This document shows, in pieces, positions 24,750-36,030 of a stretch of 64,000 nt of DNA. Below the pieces are notes generated by a model, which had not been told where the DNA came from, ran no database searches, and saw only the letters and a list, made by a program, of their open reading frames with translations. This stretch comes from Athripsodes cinereus (lineage: Eukaryota; Arthropoda; Insecta; Trichoptera; Leptoceridae), in the NCBI GenBank assembly GCA_947579605.1, contig OX388305.1, forward strand, positions 25,743,542-25,807,541, given 5' to 3'. Each line of letters starts with the position of its first letter. Positions within the stretch are counted from its first letter, which is position 1. The translations under genes and the position numbers were made by a program.

Positions 24750-24876
24750 ATGTCTCACGGTGTAGTGGACAAGAAGAAGGGTGATGGGGAAGGGAGAGGG
24801 AGTCCTTCTCCCCCTCCTCCAGATGGTGGTTGGGGATGGATGGTGGTTTTTGCATCATTTATGATTCACATCGTTA
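24750..24876 (+). CDS. Monocarboxylate transporter (SLC16-like), first coding exon
   Basis: This exon encodes 42 residues plus one base of codon 43. SLC16 proteins are plasma-membrane 12-TM carriers of the major facilitator superfamily that move monocarboxylates or related small molecules; the substrate here cannot be told from this part. The start is an ATG with adenines at -1 to -3. The first 24 residues are a charged, Gly/Pro-rich cytoplasmic tail ending in a proline run. Residues 25-30 are DGGWGW, the conserved SLC16 motif that leads into TM1, followed by the hydrophobic stretch MVVFASFMIHIV. The exon ends at a consensus donor GTAAGT at 24877, phase 1. Reading on past the donor gives unrelated residues and a stop. 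A pyrimidine tract with CAG at 24202-24204 could be the acceptor of the 5'UTR part of this exon (inference). Family call is firm; the paralogue is not resolved. Confidence 0.88.
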
Positions 24877-25403
24877 GTAAGTATTCAAAATGTCTTCTCA
24901 ATTATTTCAATTTATTATTCCGTTTCGTTTCCAATGTACATTGAGGGTTGAAAGATTATAAATCTCGATTTTTTTATTAGAATGATTTCGTAAACCCAGT
25001 TGAAAGTTTATCATAGTTTTAAAATTTAATTTTTATAATTTGAAACGTCATCCAATTAGAAGTATAGACACAAGCCACACATAACAATCGAAATCAGTTA
25101 TGTCTACTATGGAAGCAATACTACTAAATCTTATCGCAAAAGAATTTTTATTTCATTCAATTTTTTAATTAAAAACTACTCTAGATTATTCATTCTTATT
25201 ACTTCAACTCACACAAATCACTCGAATAGAGTGGACTGCCGTAACCGATTACTTCAACTCACCGATAGACAACCTATTTGAATAGGTATTATCTAGGTAG
25301 GTATGCTGTAAATATGATACACATACATATACATATAATATGTGAACTTTCTTAAGGAGTGCATGATTCAAAGTTTCAACACTTATAAATCGATCAAGGA
25401 TTG

Positions 25404-25441
25404 GTTTAGTGTACTCTCTAAACATAGAGAGTACACTAAAC
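25404..25441. repeat. Perfect hairpin, 16-bp arms, 6-nt loop
   Basis: GTTTAGTGTACTCTCT at 25404-25419 pairs with its exact complement at 25426-25441 around the loop AAACAT. It lies in the large intron. It could be a foldback from replication template switching or the core of a small MITE. Confidence 0.85.
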
Positions 25442-27483
25442 AAGAAAAATACCTGTGAAGGCATTTACAAACTAATTCAACTTATCGTGTGTTTCTAATA
25501 CCTAAAATAACTGATAAATAAATAAGCGCAATACCTTTCATAGCGGTGTTAATTTTTTGATTGATTTATAGCGCAATAATTTGTAAATATTTATGACATC
25601 TAATTATAGAATTATATTTTATAATCTGAGCCGAGACTGCGAGCCTATAGCATATGTTACTTCACCTTATCTATAATTGATAATATGACAACGATAATGA
25701 CAGATTAACCACATACATATTCTTCTCATTTTAGTATCAACATGAGATAATAATATAAAAAATAACAATATTTTATTAAATCAATCTCAATGATATGATA
25801 TGATGTGAGTTATGTAAACAATTTATTTCTGTGATTTATTTCCTTGTACAAGATCTGCCACTTTATTTCGAGTAATATATTATTACCAATGCGTTGTATA
25901 TCTAATAGAGGTTGACCATGTGAAACAATAAATACCTATATATTTATCGTAATACTATTTCTATTTATTTATCTAACATCATACGGCTAATAGCCATCAA
26001 CAAAATTATTACAAATAAAAACATTTGGATATTTTATGGAGCACATAAAACTCTATCATCATAAAAACAATAAGTAAAATAAGCGAAAAAAAATAAAATC
26101 GAATTTTCAAAAATATAATGCAAGTTATAACAAACCTTGACATTAACAACAATCATAGATAAAGACCATAAACAATATAAAATAAAAATGACTTTGGATA
26201 ATACCACATAGATACAAATTAAGATGCCTGGAAACTCATTGCGTGTAATAAACACTCAGTTTTCTTTCTGTGTTATGCAATAAAAATAAGGCTCTGTTTG
26301 TGTCGAAAAAATGAAGATAAAATCTTTTATCCTCAGTCCTCCTCGTAAAAATAAAAGTAGGTCACGTGTCCCGAGAAAGATCGTAGTTATATATTTTTTT
26401 TCAATTCCTTTAATAATACCATACCTTCTACCAATACATATTTAAGGATTTATCATGTTAACATTTTATGTCATTGTATGGTAAAATTTGATAAATATGT
26501 TTTTACTAAATACGTGTCATATTAACATTTTCTACGCATTCTAAGAAATTTATTTGGGTCATATTTCAAAAACTTGATTCCCACTGATGTAGTCACATTT
26601 GTGTAATGTTTATAACAGCGAGTTCATAGCCTAGGATCAAAGATTGTATTATTTTATGCTGATAATTGCGGGCATGCTTTGAAGTACCTACTAACAAATT
26701 CGTATCAATTGGATTTAATATGAAAATATTATTGCTTTGTAATGCGAATAATAATCATAACAAAGTCAATAGCTGTCGCAAAATAATATGTACTTGCAAT
26801 AAATGAAACAAAAGCAATAAAATTATGATAATTGAATTGAAAACAAAGCAAATATGATATGCAAAGAAATGGAGCACAACCAATAAAATTTGCATTGTTA
26901 TTATTACTGTTACACATAATTACACTCTAATATCGTTCAATAAATGATGTTTTATATCGTACGTATTATAATCCACAAATCTTTTTTCCCTTCAGAGGCT
27001 AAGCAGGACGAATTGTGTTCCAAACATTTCTGCCATTTATTTATTATTTTATAGTGTGTTCCTGTTTATCTTTTAAGGTAAAAAATGTTTTATGTTTTAG
27101 TTAAATATTTTACTTTATTGTTTTACAAAGAATCAAATATTTACTAAAAACCTGTGAAACAATGTCTTCTATGCTCTAGATTCATTATAAACATTATCTT
27201 AGCTAAAGAAACTCATCAATTCGAATATTTTCCCTGGGAAACCAGGACTTGAAAACATCGAGATTTTTTATATCTTCTCTATTACAAATGCACAAAGTAG
27301 TTGACGTTTCTACTATAATATTTAATTTACATATACTAAATAAATATACATTCAACAAAATATGTAATGGTAATGAGCTCCAATGGAACTTGCGTTTATT
27401 AATAATTCAACATTGCACAACCATATGATTGTACAAAAACAATATAAAGTACTCGTACTTATGTAGGTATCGTAGGCAGTATG
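25442..27483. other. AT-rich intron, nothing recognised
   Basis: No coding signal or paired repeats seen. Confidence 0.5.
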
Positions 27484-27495
27484 TTAATTATATTC

Positions 27496-29803
27496 TTCTT
27501 CGATGGCCCTACAGCTCATATCGAGCTTTGGCCTCCATCAGCCCTCGCCTCCAACTCCTCCTGTCTGCCGCTGCGGTTTTCCAATTTACAACTTGTAGTA
27601 GTTGGTTTGCGTCTTTTCTCACCTCATCCTCCCATCTCAGCCTAGGTCTGCCAACTTTTCTTTTCCCACCCGGATGTCCCTCAAGGATCCTTTTTGGTAC
27701 CCGTGAAGACGGCATTCTCTGCACATGTCCGGCCCATCTTAGCCTGTTAAATTTTGCATATACAGAGAGTCTGGGAGCCTTGTAGATGTTATATAGCTCA
27801 TCGTTGAATCTTATTCTCCAGGTTTCGCCATCATTCACGGGTCCCAGGATTTTCCTTAGCACTCTCCTCTCAAATCTGTCCAGCTCTTCTGCAGACTTTG
27901 TTGTCATTGTCCACGCTTCGCACCCATAAGTCACTACTGTTCTTATTATAGTTTTGTACAGGGTAATTTTTGTTTTCCTGTGGACACTTTTGGACTTAAG
28001 GACTGGTAGAAGAGAAAAAAATGCTTTGTTTCCTGTTGCTATCCTTCGTTTAATTTCTACGTGGTCTTCATTTTCTTTGGTTATGGTAGATCCCAGATAG
28101 GTAAATTCATTGACTACTTCAAAATTATAACTTTCCTTAAACTGGGCTACATGTAGAGGGTTATTTCTGGGATTTCTGGACTGTTTCATTATTTTGGTTT
28201 AATTTTCATTAATTTCTAGTCCTATCTCCTTGGCTGTTGTTTCCAATGGATCAAATACTTCTTCTATGGCTGTCAGGGATCTTCCTATTATGTTGAGATC
28301 ATCCGCATATCCAACTATCTGGCTGCTTTGGAAGTATATGTTAGGGTTTGTGTTGTTATGATATGTCTGGCGTACAACGTATTCCAGGCTCAGATTGAAA
28401 AGTGTGGGAGCTAATCCATCACCCTGTTTGAGACCCTGGGATACTGTGAACTCTTCTGTAAGGTCTCCTCCAACCTTCACTTTGCACTTTGTGTTACTCA
28501 TGGTTGATTTGATTAGTCTGACCAACTTTGTGGGTATTTTGAATGTAAGTAGTATGTTGTACAGCTTTTCTCTATTAATACTATCATAGGCTTGTTTGAA
28601 GTCGATGAACAGTTGGTACAGATCAACATCGAATTCCCAGCACTTGGCAAGTATTTGGCGTACTGTAAATAGTTGGTCACTCGTTGACCTATCTCTTCTG
28701 AACCCGGCCTGATATTCTCCTATGATATTTTCTGCATAACATTCAACCCTGTCTTTCAGTATTGTAGTCAGTAGTTTATAGGCAGTGCTCAATAATGAAA
28801 TTCCTCTGTGGTTCTCGCATTTAAGTTTATCCCCTTTCTTATGTATGGGACATATTATACTCATTTGCCACTCTTCAGGAATTGCCTCTAGATCCCATAT
28901 CTTGTTTACTAGTCCATGCAGAATTCTGTGAAGGTGTTCGTTCCCATATTTTAACAACTCGGATGGTATACTGTCTATGCCAGGTGATTTATTGTTTTTC
29001 ATTCTTTTTATAGCCGACTGGACCTCCGTAAGGGAGGGGGGGCTAACTTCCTGATCATCCTCCATGGGTACATCCGTTGTTTCGTTTGTAATGTGTGTGT
29101 TTGGGTTTAGGATTTGCTGAAAGTATTCTTTCCACCTATTTTTAATTCTTTCTGGGTCTGCTGTGATATTTCCTTCTTTATCTCTACATAGATTGGTATT
29201 TGGTTTGAAGCCCTTTTTGAATACATTGACTGCTTTATAAGCTTCTCTCGTATTGTTATCTATAAAATCTTGTTCCATTTTCAACAGTATGGCATTCATA
29301 TAAGCTCTTTTCTTTTTCCTCAGCAATTTATTGGCTTCTCTTCTTGCATTTTCATAGTCTTGTCTCTTGGTTCTTGTACCTCGTTCCAAGTATAATTTTC
29401 GCAGTCCATTCTTTTCGTCTATTTTCTGTTTACATTCATCATCAAACCAAGGATTTCTTAGTGGTCTTGGTCTACTGCCTATTCCTATCTCTGCTGCATT
29501 CAGTATGGCACTTTTGACCATCTCCCAATCTTCTTTTATGGCTTCGTGAGACAATGTATCTCCTAGTTCATCAGGCAAAGTCTCTGCAAGGCTGTTATGG
29601 TATCGTTCTTGGCCCTCGGGTGTTTTAAGCATTTCTATGTTGAATTTTGGTGCACTTTGCTTTTTACCTGATTTAATACTTGAGATACGGCTCCTAAATG
29701 TGCCCACCACCATGTAGTGGTCTGAATCACAGTTTGCGCCTCTGTATGTTCGTACATTTATGATACTTGAAGCTCCTCTTTTCTCTACCAGTATATGATC
29801 TAT
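27496..29803 (-). mobile_element. Non-LTR retrotransposon, 5'-truncated, TSD TTAATTATATTC
   Basis: A perfect 12-bp duplication (27484-27495, 29804-29815) frames 2308 bp on the minus strand. The 5' end falls inside the endonuclease domain: just inside the left duplication in element sense is a DHILVEKRGAS block, then CDSDHYMV with the SDH signature of APE-type endonucleases. The full reverse transcriptase and C-terminal domain follow, and the element ends in a short GAA repeat after the stop. Truncation within EN plus the short microsatellite tail and duplication show target-primed reverse transcription. Clade by motif resemblance is RTE-like, not proved. Confidence 0.93.
27509..29713 (-). pseudogene. 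Endonuclease/reverse transcriptase ORF with a single nonsense codon
   Basis: The ORF encodes a reverse transcriptase that would copy its own RNA at a nicked chromosomal target. Motifs in order: KSPGIDSIPSELLKYG, HRGISLLSTAYKLL, AGFRRDRSTSDQL, the first catalytic Asp in FIDFKQAYDS, QGLKQGDGLAP, and GYADDL with YADD at 28298-28309. After LEINEN a TAA at 28199-28201 interrupts the frame where an AAA Lys codon is expected, and the same frame continues with TKIMKQSRNP, FTYLGSTI, YGCEAWT and RWAGHVQRM to a stop at 27509. Apart from that one change I see no frameshift over about 2.2 kb, so the copy is fairly young. Readthrough is possible but unsupported. Confidence 0.9.
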
Positions 29804-29815
29804 TTAATTATATTC

Positions 29816-32766
29816 ACCAATTTATTATTGCTTGTCATACATCGGTATTTTCATTCAATTGCATGGATGCCCTATCAAAATATTGTTCATAACAAATAAT
29901 ATTAACCATTCGAATAGTGCCCAGCGTCATTGGAATTAAATTATGTATGTTACTTATGATATTTGAATTGAACGAGTCAAATTGATAATTTATTACGTGC
30001 GTAGAAGGCACATAGTGTTAAATATTATTTAATGAATTATTAACATCATATAAATAAATCACTGCTCTGATAAATCACAATAACATACAAACTATTTTAA
30101 TATCTCTGTTTGTTTGTTTTTGTCAACGATGTACATGAGTATTCCACAAAGGAACGTCCCTTTGCGGAATACGTTCAAAACCAGACACCTCAATTGGAAA
30201 ACTATGTTTTTTTTCAATGTAACATTTGTACAAATTATAAATCAGAAGATATAAAAAGGCATACAAACGAGACGAGATCTGAAAGAGTAAATGATTCTTT
30301 ATTCGTAAATTAACCCAATATCAAATGTTTTTTTAGACTTTAGATCATGAGAGTGAAAATGGTGGAGTTGATGATTACTGGCCATGACCACCAAAAGTTA
30401 TCACTTAAGCCAGCCTAGAGCCAATTTCTAATCGTTGGAACGCCTTTCTCACACATTTCGATTAGATTTACACAACATAACATTGTGCAAACATGATTCT
30501 TCGATCGGGATGTCTAAATGATTTTGATGTATTCAACAAAGGGATGTGTACATCGTTGATACGCTCAAGTTTTGATTGGAATGTTAATATGGTCCTGTCA
30601 ATATTAATTCAAATATATTATTATAGCAAGTACACAGTCCTACAAATATGCGTAACTCTACTCGTGTTTTTCCTTTCTACTTTGGACTGCACATAGAGTT
30701 AAATTAATTTAAAATATAATTGGTACCTATCTAAGTATTTAAAATTTAAAAGTTTAATTTTTTTGTTTTAACCCATCTAACCATCTCATCACGGTATCTC
30801 CCAATCTCCCACAAGTGGAGTCATATTCTTAGAGTGGGTAGGTACTTTAAAATGACCTTTTATTGCATTATAAATTGTTCTTCATTGCAGTATGTTTCCA
30901 GAATACAAAACACACAAAAGCATTATTTTGTATTCTGTATCCCGGATACCAATTTTATGTGAGGAGCATGCATACAACTAAGACCTTCGATCAATAAAAC
31001 CAGTATTTATCTCTTTTTTATCAGGTATATGACGAAATTGAATTAAAAAATAACTAAAACATTCGTATAACTTGCTTTATTTCTCACATAGATACACGTT
31101 AACCTAAACGCACCTAATATTTCTCAGAAGTATTTATTAGACAAAAATCCTAAAAAAATAACCTTTGTTATTCCTACTGCCTGTATATACATACAGTAAT
31201 ACATAAAGAAGAGTGAGTAAATACAAGTTGCCTAATTTCTAAAAAAAATCCTCTCGTAGTCAAACAAAACAGTTTTCCAGATGCTGTTAAGTTCTACTCA
31301 ATTTACTATCTATCTAAATATACCTATGTAAATAACTTCCACAATATAGTGAGTATATTTCTCTATTTACAAGTTACGCGTTGAAACGTTGGGAAATGTC
31401 TGTGTCTTGGGTGAAAGCTATTATTTTGTTAGTTCGTTTGAGAATATTCCTCTTATTGAAAATGTTACAGTTTAAATTAGCATAAAGCGATACGTGATAA
31501 CGTAATTTCCGATATTTTCTGGCACCTTTGATGTGATATCATTATCATTTATAAAATTCCTGTACAATTTTCCATCCCACAATGAAAATTAAACGTAAAT
31601 GTAGGTATTATCTTTTTGATTATATCGAAGCTTATATCAATAAATTGTTCTTAATTATTTTCTTCATCTTTTCCTGCTACATCTCGAAAGGCATATTTAT
31701 TTTGCCTTGAAAAACCTACAAAAGCATTTGGTACATTTCATCCAAGTCCACTTTCAATTGTCCTTAAATCAAGAAACCAAATTTTATTTCAGTTCCTCCT
31801 GTACTTCAGTTTATTTAAATTAACACTGTCTGCAAATACATAATGCTGATTCTAAATTAAAGTATCTCTCAAAGGTACGAATAGAAAAACAAACCGAAGA
31901 TCGATATTAAACAACAGTCCAAAGTGATAATGAAGAAGTAAAAACAAATCGTTGAAAAGTAATGTCAATAGAAGGAGCTGGCAACTTTCTTGGATCAATA
32001 TCAACCAAATTTATGTGTTAATTATTAACAATAAGAACTTATATTATTAATGAGAGCTCTGTTTAATGTAACGGAAATGATTAGGCTTTTCTAATCATGA
32101 AATTAACCTAAAAATAACCACAAATTCACAACGTTTATTTATAATCAAGAAAAAATATATCGTCAATATCTGGATTATCACGCGCTAACTCATAACAAAA
32201 CCACACAAATATCACAACATACTATGTAATTTCATTTAATCAGTATGAATTTTACGAATATATATAATGTTAGAAGATATAGATAACATGATGTAGGTTT
32301 ATATATATAAATTTGTTTGTGTAGTAAAACTTTGACACGAGTATCATCTGATCAGTGTACTATAGAATCAACATCAAATTGACTGAAATCAAGCGCAATT
32401 CAACTTCTCCTCGTGGATGATATTATAAATGTGATACGAAATATATCTTATATATTATTCCGTAGGTACTACAAAACATAACTGAAACCTTAGATATTTA
32501 TCCATTGTGGTAATGAGTGGCGTCCTCTAATGAAAACATCCCTCTCTGTAATTTGACATTTTTATTATATTTTGATTTATATCCATACCTACATATTATT
32601 AAGTATGTTGGATTGAAGTTCTCATATAATGTATAAATTGTAAATTAAAGTTTTGTTGCGAACGCGAAAACATCTGTGACATCCAACGTCATAACGACAA
32701 TATTGTTAATAATTGGATGTTGCTTATGAATATAGTTATCAAGGATCTCTTTTGTTCATTCATACC
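29816..32766. other. AT-rich intron with two small inverted repeats and R1 scrap
   Basis: Hairpin GTATTCC.CAAAGG at 30139-30172, with a related inverted block near 30525-30560 that may be the other end of an old TIR element. An R1 fragment (TCATCACGGTATCTCCC, CCCACAAGTGGAG) lies at about 30785-30832. No gene recognised. Confidence 0.45.
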
Positions 32767-32772
32767 ATTACA

Positions 32773-32960
32773 GCAGGGATGCACAGACTTATAGGGAACA
32801 GGGGCCATTCGGGAAGATAATGAGCCAATGACGGGCCGCTATAAGAAAATTAGTACTAAAAGTTTTAATTTGTAGAAATGCTCACACATTACAATTCCTA
32901 CCCCCCCCCCCCCCCCATCATCGAACTTTCAAAATGTTGAAAGTTCAATGATGGGGGGGA
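32773..32960. repeat. hAT-like left end with C16 run and 23-bp hairpin
   Basis: CAGGGATGCACAGACT and GGGCCATTCGGG resemble the left end of a non-autonomous hAT element. A run of 16 C lies at 32901-32916. The last seven C, with the following 16 bases, pair with 32937-32959 with one mismatch around the loop AATG. No matching right terminus was found, so the element is incomplete or truncated. Confidence 0.5.
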
Positions 32961-34467
32961 TGAGTTCTAGACCATCACGACCCAATCTACCATAATTTAG
33001 TCAGCAAGTAAAAAAAAAAATCTGCCTTTGTCATATTTAAACAGCTCCTCATGTTTACGTTCTATACATATTGACCGTTTGAAACAGCAGATCGGTGGTG
33101 ATGTATTCATTCAATATACAGATTATTTCATATTGTTTTTCTTATCACCTACGGCTTTGTTATAAAATTAGTTATGGTTTTGTTTATACAATTTGTAATC
33201 TTGTTCACAACACAAATTTGCCTCGCTGCTTCGATGTTGTCGGCTTTTTTGAAATGGCATGACTAAATTAATGATAAGTCATTATTATAGATAAACCTGT
33301 TGTTCTGCGCCCTCAATATTTCCTAATCTACAAAATCGTCAATCAATATACTTAATGTTCTAGTTTATACATAATAATTACTAGTGATCTGATATATAAT
33401 TTACTATCAGAAACTAGCTATGATAGAATCATGGGCGTACGCAGATTCTTTTCTAGTGAGGCAGCTCCTTACCTACTGGTGTTTATCATGTTTCAAGTAA
33501 ATAGTAATTTTATGCTAAACAAGAAACTTGCAAATCAATTTATGTATTCAACGCAACGCTTGACCGAGATTACACTTTTTTGGCAATATGAATCTGGGTT
33601 TGAAGCAAACCAAATCAGTACGTTCTAAAGAACGTCACAATAAGCGATCAGTACAAGCATAGTCATCCCATATACATCTAGGATAAGTTTGCTCTCTAAG
33701 ATATTTTTTTCATATCCAAAGGACGGCATTGCCCTTTTCATAGAATATTCAAAAACATTATTATTATTTATTTATAGCGTTTTGATAGTGTTTAAATGTA
33801 TTTGTTCTGTGTTAACTTTTTTTCAAAAATATCACGATAAAGTTTAATGAACTAAGGAATGAATTTTTAATATAATATGCCGTTTTTTCGACGAATCGGA
33901 AGACCCTCTTTCATAACATTGGTACTATTCTTACGACCAAAGATATCAGAATGTTAGTAATATTATACGAAGAGGTAACTCAGTTGATATCATTTCACTT
34001 TTATGGAGAATTTGTTTCCACTATGTTTCAAATGAACGAATGAAGTATGAAAATAAATAAACGATTTTAATCAAATACATTATATGTGTATTTGCTAAAT
34101 GTATTTATTATGTAATTTATTCATACAGTCACATGCAAATGTCGAGACATTTTTCAGTCTGCAACATTATACTTCTATATAAATTTAGTTATGCATTTTG
34201 ATTCACACAATATACATAATAATGTAGTCTATAAACTAATCTAAGACTCATTCTCGTTTACCAGCATATTTATTACGTAACAATGAACATACCCTCGAAC
34301 CAAACACATGGTCATAAACATGATTATTTAGTACTAGTTTTCAAACCCGATTGCACTCGGGAAATAAATATCAAACTGACCAAAACACACTTCGAAAAGT
34401 ATAAAATTATTCCATATTTAATGAAATGGTGGAAATGTATTCATTATGTATTTTATTTATAGACCGA
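32961..34467. other. AT-rich intron, nothing recognised
   Basis: A 65-codon ORF near 33431 has GGCGTACGCAG-type repeat text at its start and is not a gene. Confidence 0.45.
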
Positions 34468-34625
34468 CGGTTCTTGGTGGAAGTTCATATTTATAATTTA
34501 AAAAATAAAACACGATATCTAGTTATTCCACTCTCCCGAGAGCGGAAGCTCTTGAAAGCCGGCTCGCAAAATTAATAAAGTCTATAGTGGAATAACCAGA
34601 TATCGTGTTTCATTTTTAAAATCTA
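34468..34625. repeat. Foldback repeat family F1 (CACGATATCTAGTTATTCCAC)
   Basis: The arm AACACGATATCTAGTTATTC (about 34508-34530) pairs with GAATAACCAGATATCGTGTT at about 34590-34609, enclosing GAGAGCGGAAGCTC and TTGAAAGCCGGCTCGC. The outer text GGTTCTTGGTGGAAGTTCAT recurs at 48468, and the core GAGAGCGGAAGC...GAAAGCCGGCTC recurs at 40790. Confidence 0.7.
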
Positions 34626-34669
34626 TATTTATTTGTTTTATTCCAACTGTACTTGGCTATGATCTATCC

Positions 34670-34800
34670 CACGACGGCGGTTTTAGCCGGTCGGTCCTTC
34701 AGACCTGCCCATGGCCCGCCCGTGAGGACAATTTTGGTTTGAATGTGCGGATAAATAGGAGTCTATGACTCCTGAAATATCCGGGTGTGAGGTGGGTCTC
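34670..34800. other. Short GC-rich patch, origin unknown
   Basis: Much less AT-rich than its surroundings, with AGACCTGCCCATGGCCCGCC and GTGAGGTGGGTCTCTCTTC. It is probably retroelement-derived, but no coding frame is recognisable. Confidence 0.3.
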
Positions 34801-35384
34801 TCTTCAATGTACTTGGCTATAATGTTATTAATTACTAAGTACTAAAAAATTACCAGTTATGCAATTCAATGCAATAACAAACATATTTGGTTGTAAAAGA
34901 TGATAAGTTCTCACAGTAGACTTTTCATATTAAGTGTTGAAATTTTTTAAAACAAATGCAGACATATTACGACATACAATATAACTAAATTATTGGTCAA
35001 CCCTATTTTAGAAGTCAATGAAAAGCATTATTAAATTATAATGACAATATTTTAACAAAAAATAAGTGATTAACTTCCACAACGACATTTTGTGAAGTGA
35101 TTTACTTTCACAAAAGCTATTGATTAAAATTTGTTTAAGTTTTGTTTCCTAGAAAGTGCTCAAAAAGAGTAATTATTTTATCTCGCCATAATATGGTCTC
35201 ATCTGTGCTCATTTCAACACGCCTATACAAACGAATCTATTTGTTATAAATAAAGTGACTTATGTGATAATATGTATAACTATACTTATTATTTACATAG
35301 ATAATAGGTATTAAATATAGATATATATGTACTCAAAGTCAACACAAAACTGTATGATAATAGTATAAAGACCTACTTATTGAG

Positions 35385-35730
35385 CAGTGGCATACTTTCT
35401 ATACAGGCCAAAAAGCTGGTTATTGTTTTGAAATTGTTTTATGAAAACGATGAAATTGTGCAATATTTCAAATTTTTGCACCAAATTAAAAATGTAAAAT
35501 ATTTTTAATTTGAGTTTGAATTTGATTTTTTTAGTTTTAGAGTTTGAATTAATGTTTTAGTGTTTTGATTGTTTCATAAATATTTTTAATTCCTATACCA
35601 AATTAAAAATTTATGTCGACGAAAGGGTATAGGATTTTGAATAGTCGGATTTTTTTTTAATTCGTATAGCAAGTTATAAAATTTCCAAAACGAAGGCATG
35701 ATCGATATAAAAAGTCTAACCTCACCACTG
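35385..35730. mobile_element. hAT-like MITE, TIR CAGTGG
   Basis: Short terminal inverted repeats CAGTGG/CCACTG. The flanks TTATTGAG and GCATTGAG agree at 6 of 8. The interior has repeated CCAAATTAAAAAT-type text and no ORF. Confidence 0.45.
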
Positions 35731-36030
35731 GCATTGAGTTATGTAATCATTTCGCTGAAAAACAATAATAATAAAATAACAACGTGATTATAATTGTACG
35801 TAACGCAAGTAACCATGAATTAATTTGTGATTATTTTGTTGTTTCTATGCGTGATATCATTCACAAATAAAAAGTTTTTGTGTCAATAAATTAGTAATTA
35901 CTCTTCTCGTACAAAAACAAATATTATAATGTTCAATTAAAATCAAACATTTTACCAACTGAAGTAGTAAAATCTACGTCACGAATATTTTATTTCAAAA
36001 CTACCATGCTATCACGACATATCCCACGAA

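Noticed and set aside
27429..27785. 118-codon plus ORF
   Set aside because: Antisense shadow of the minus-strand LINE reverse transcriptase frame.
30110..30313. Small zinc-finger-like ORF (CNICTNYKSEDIKRHTNE)
   Set aside because: C..C with a later H is suggestive, but the second ligand spacing is wrong and no neighbouring finger, splice site or homolog context was seen.
33431..33628. 65-codon ORF near an ATGGGCGTACGCAG start
   Set aside because: The start matches repeat-like text and the rest is a chance AT-rich frame; no right-hand terminus or domain seen.
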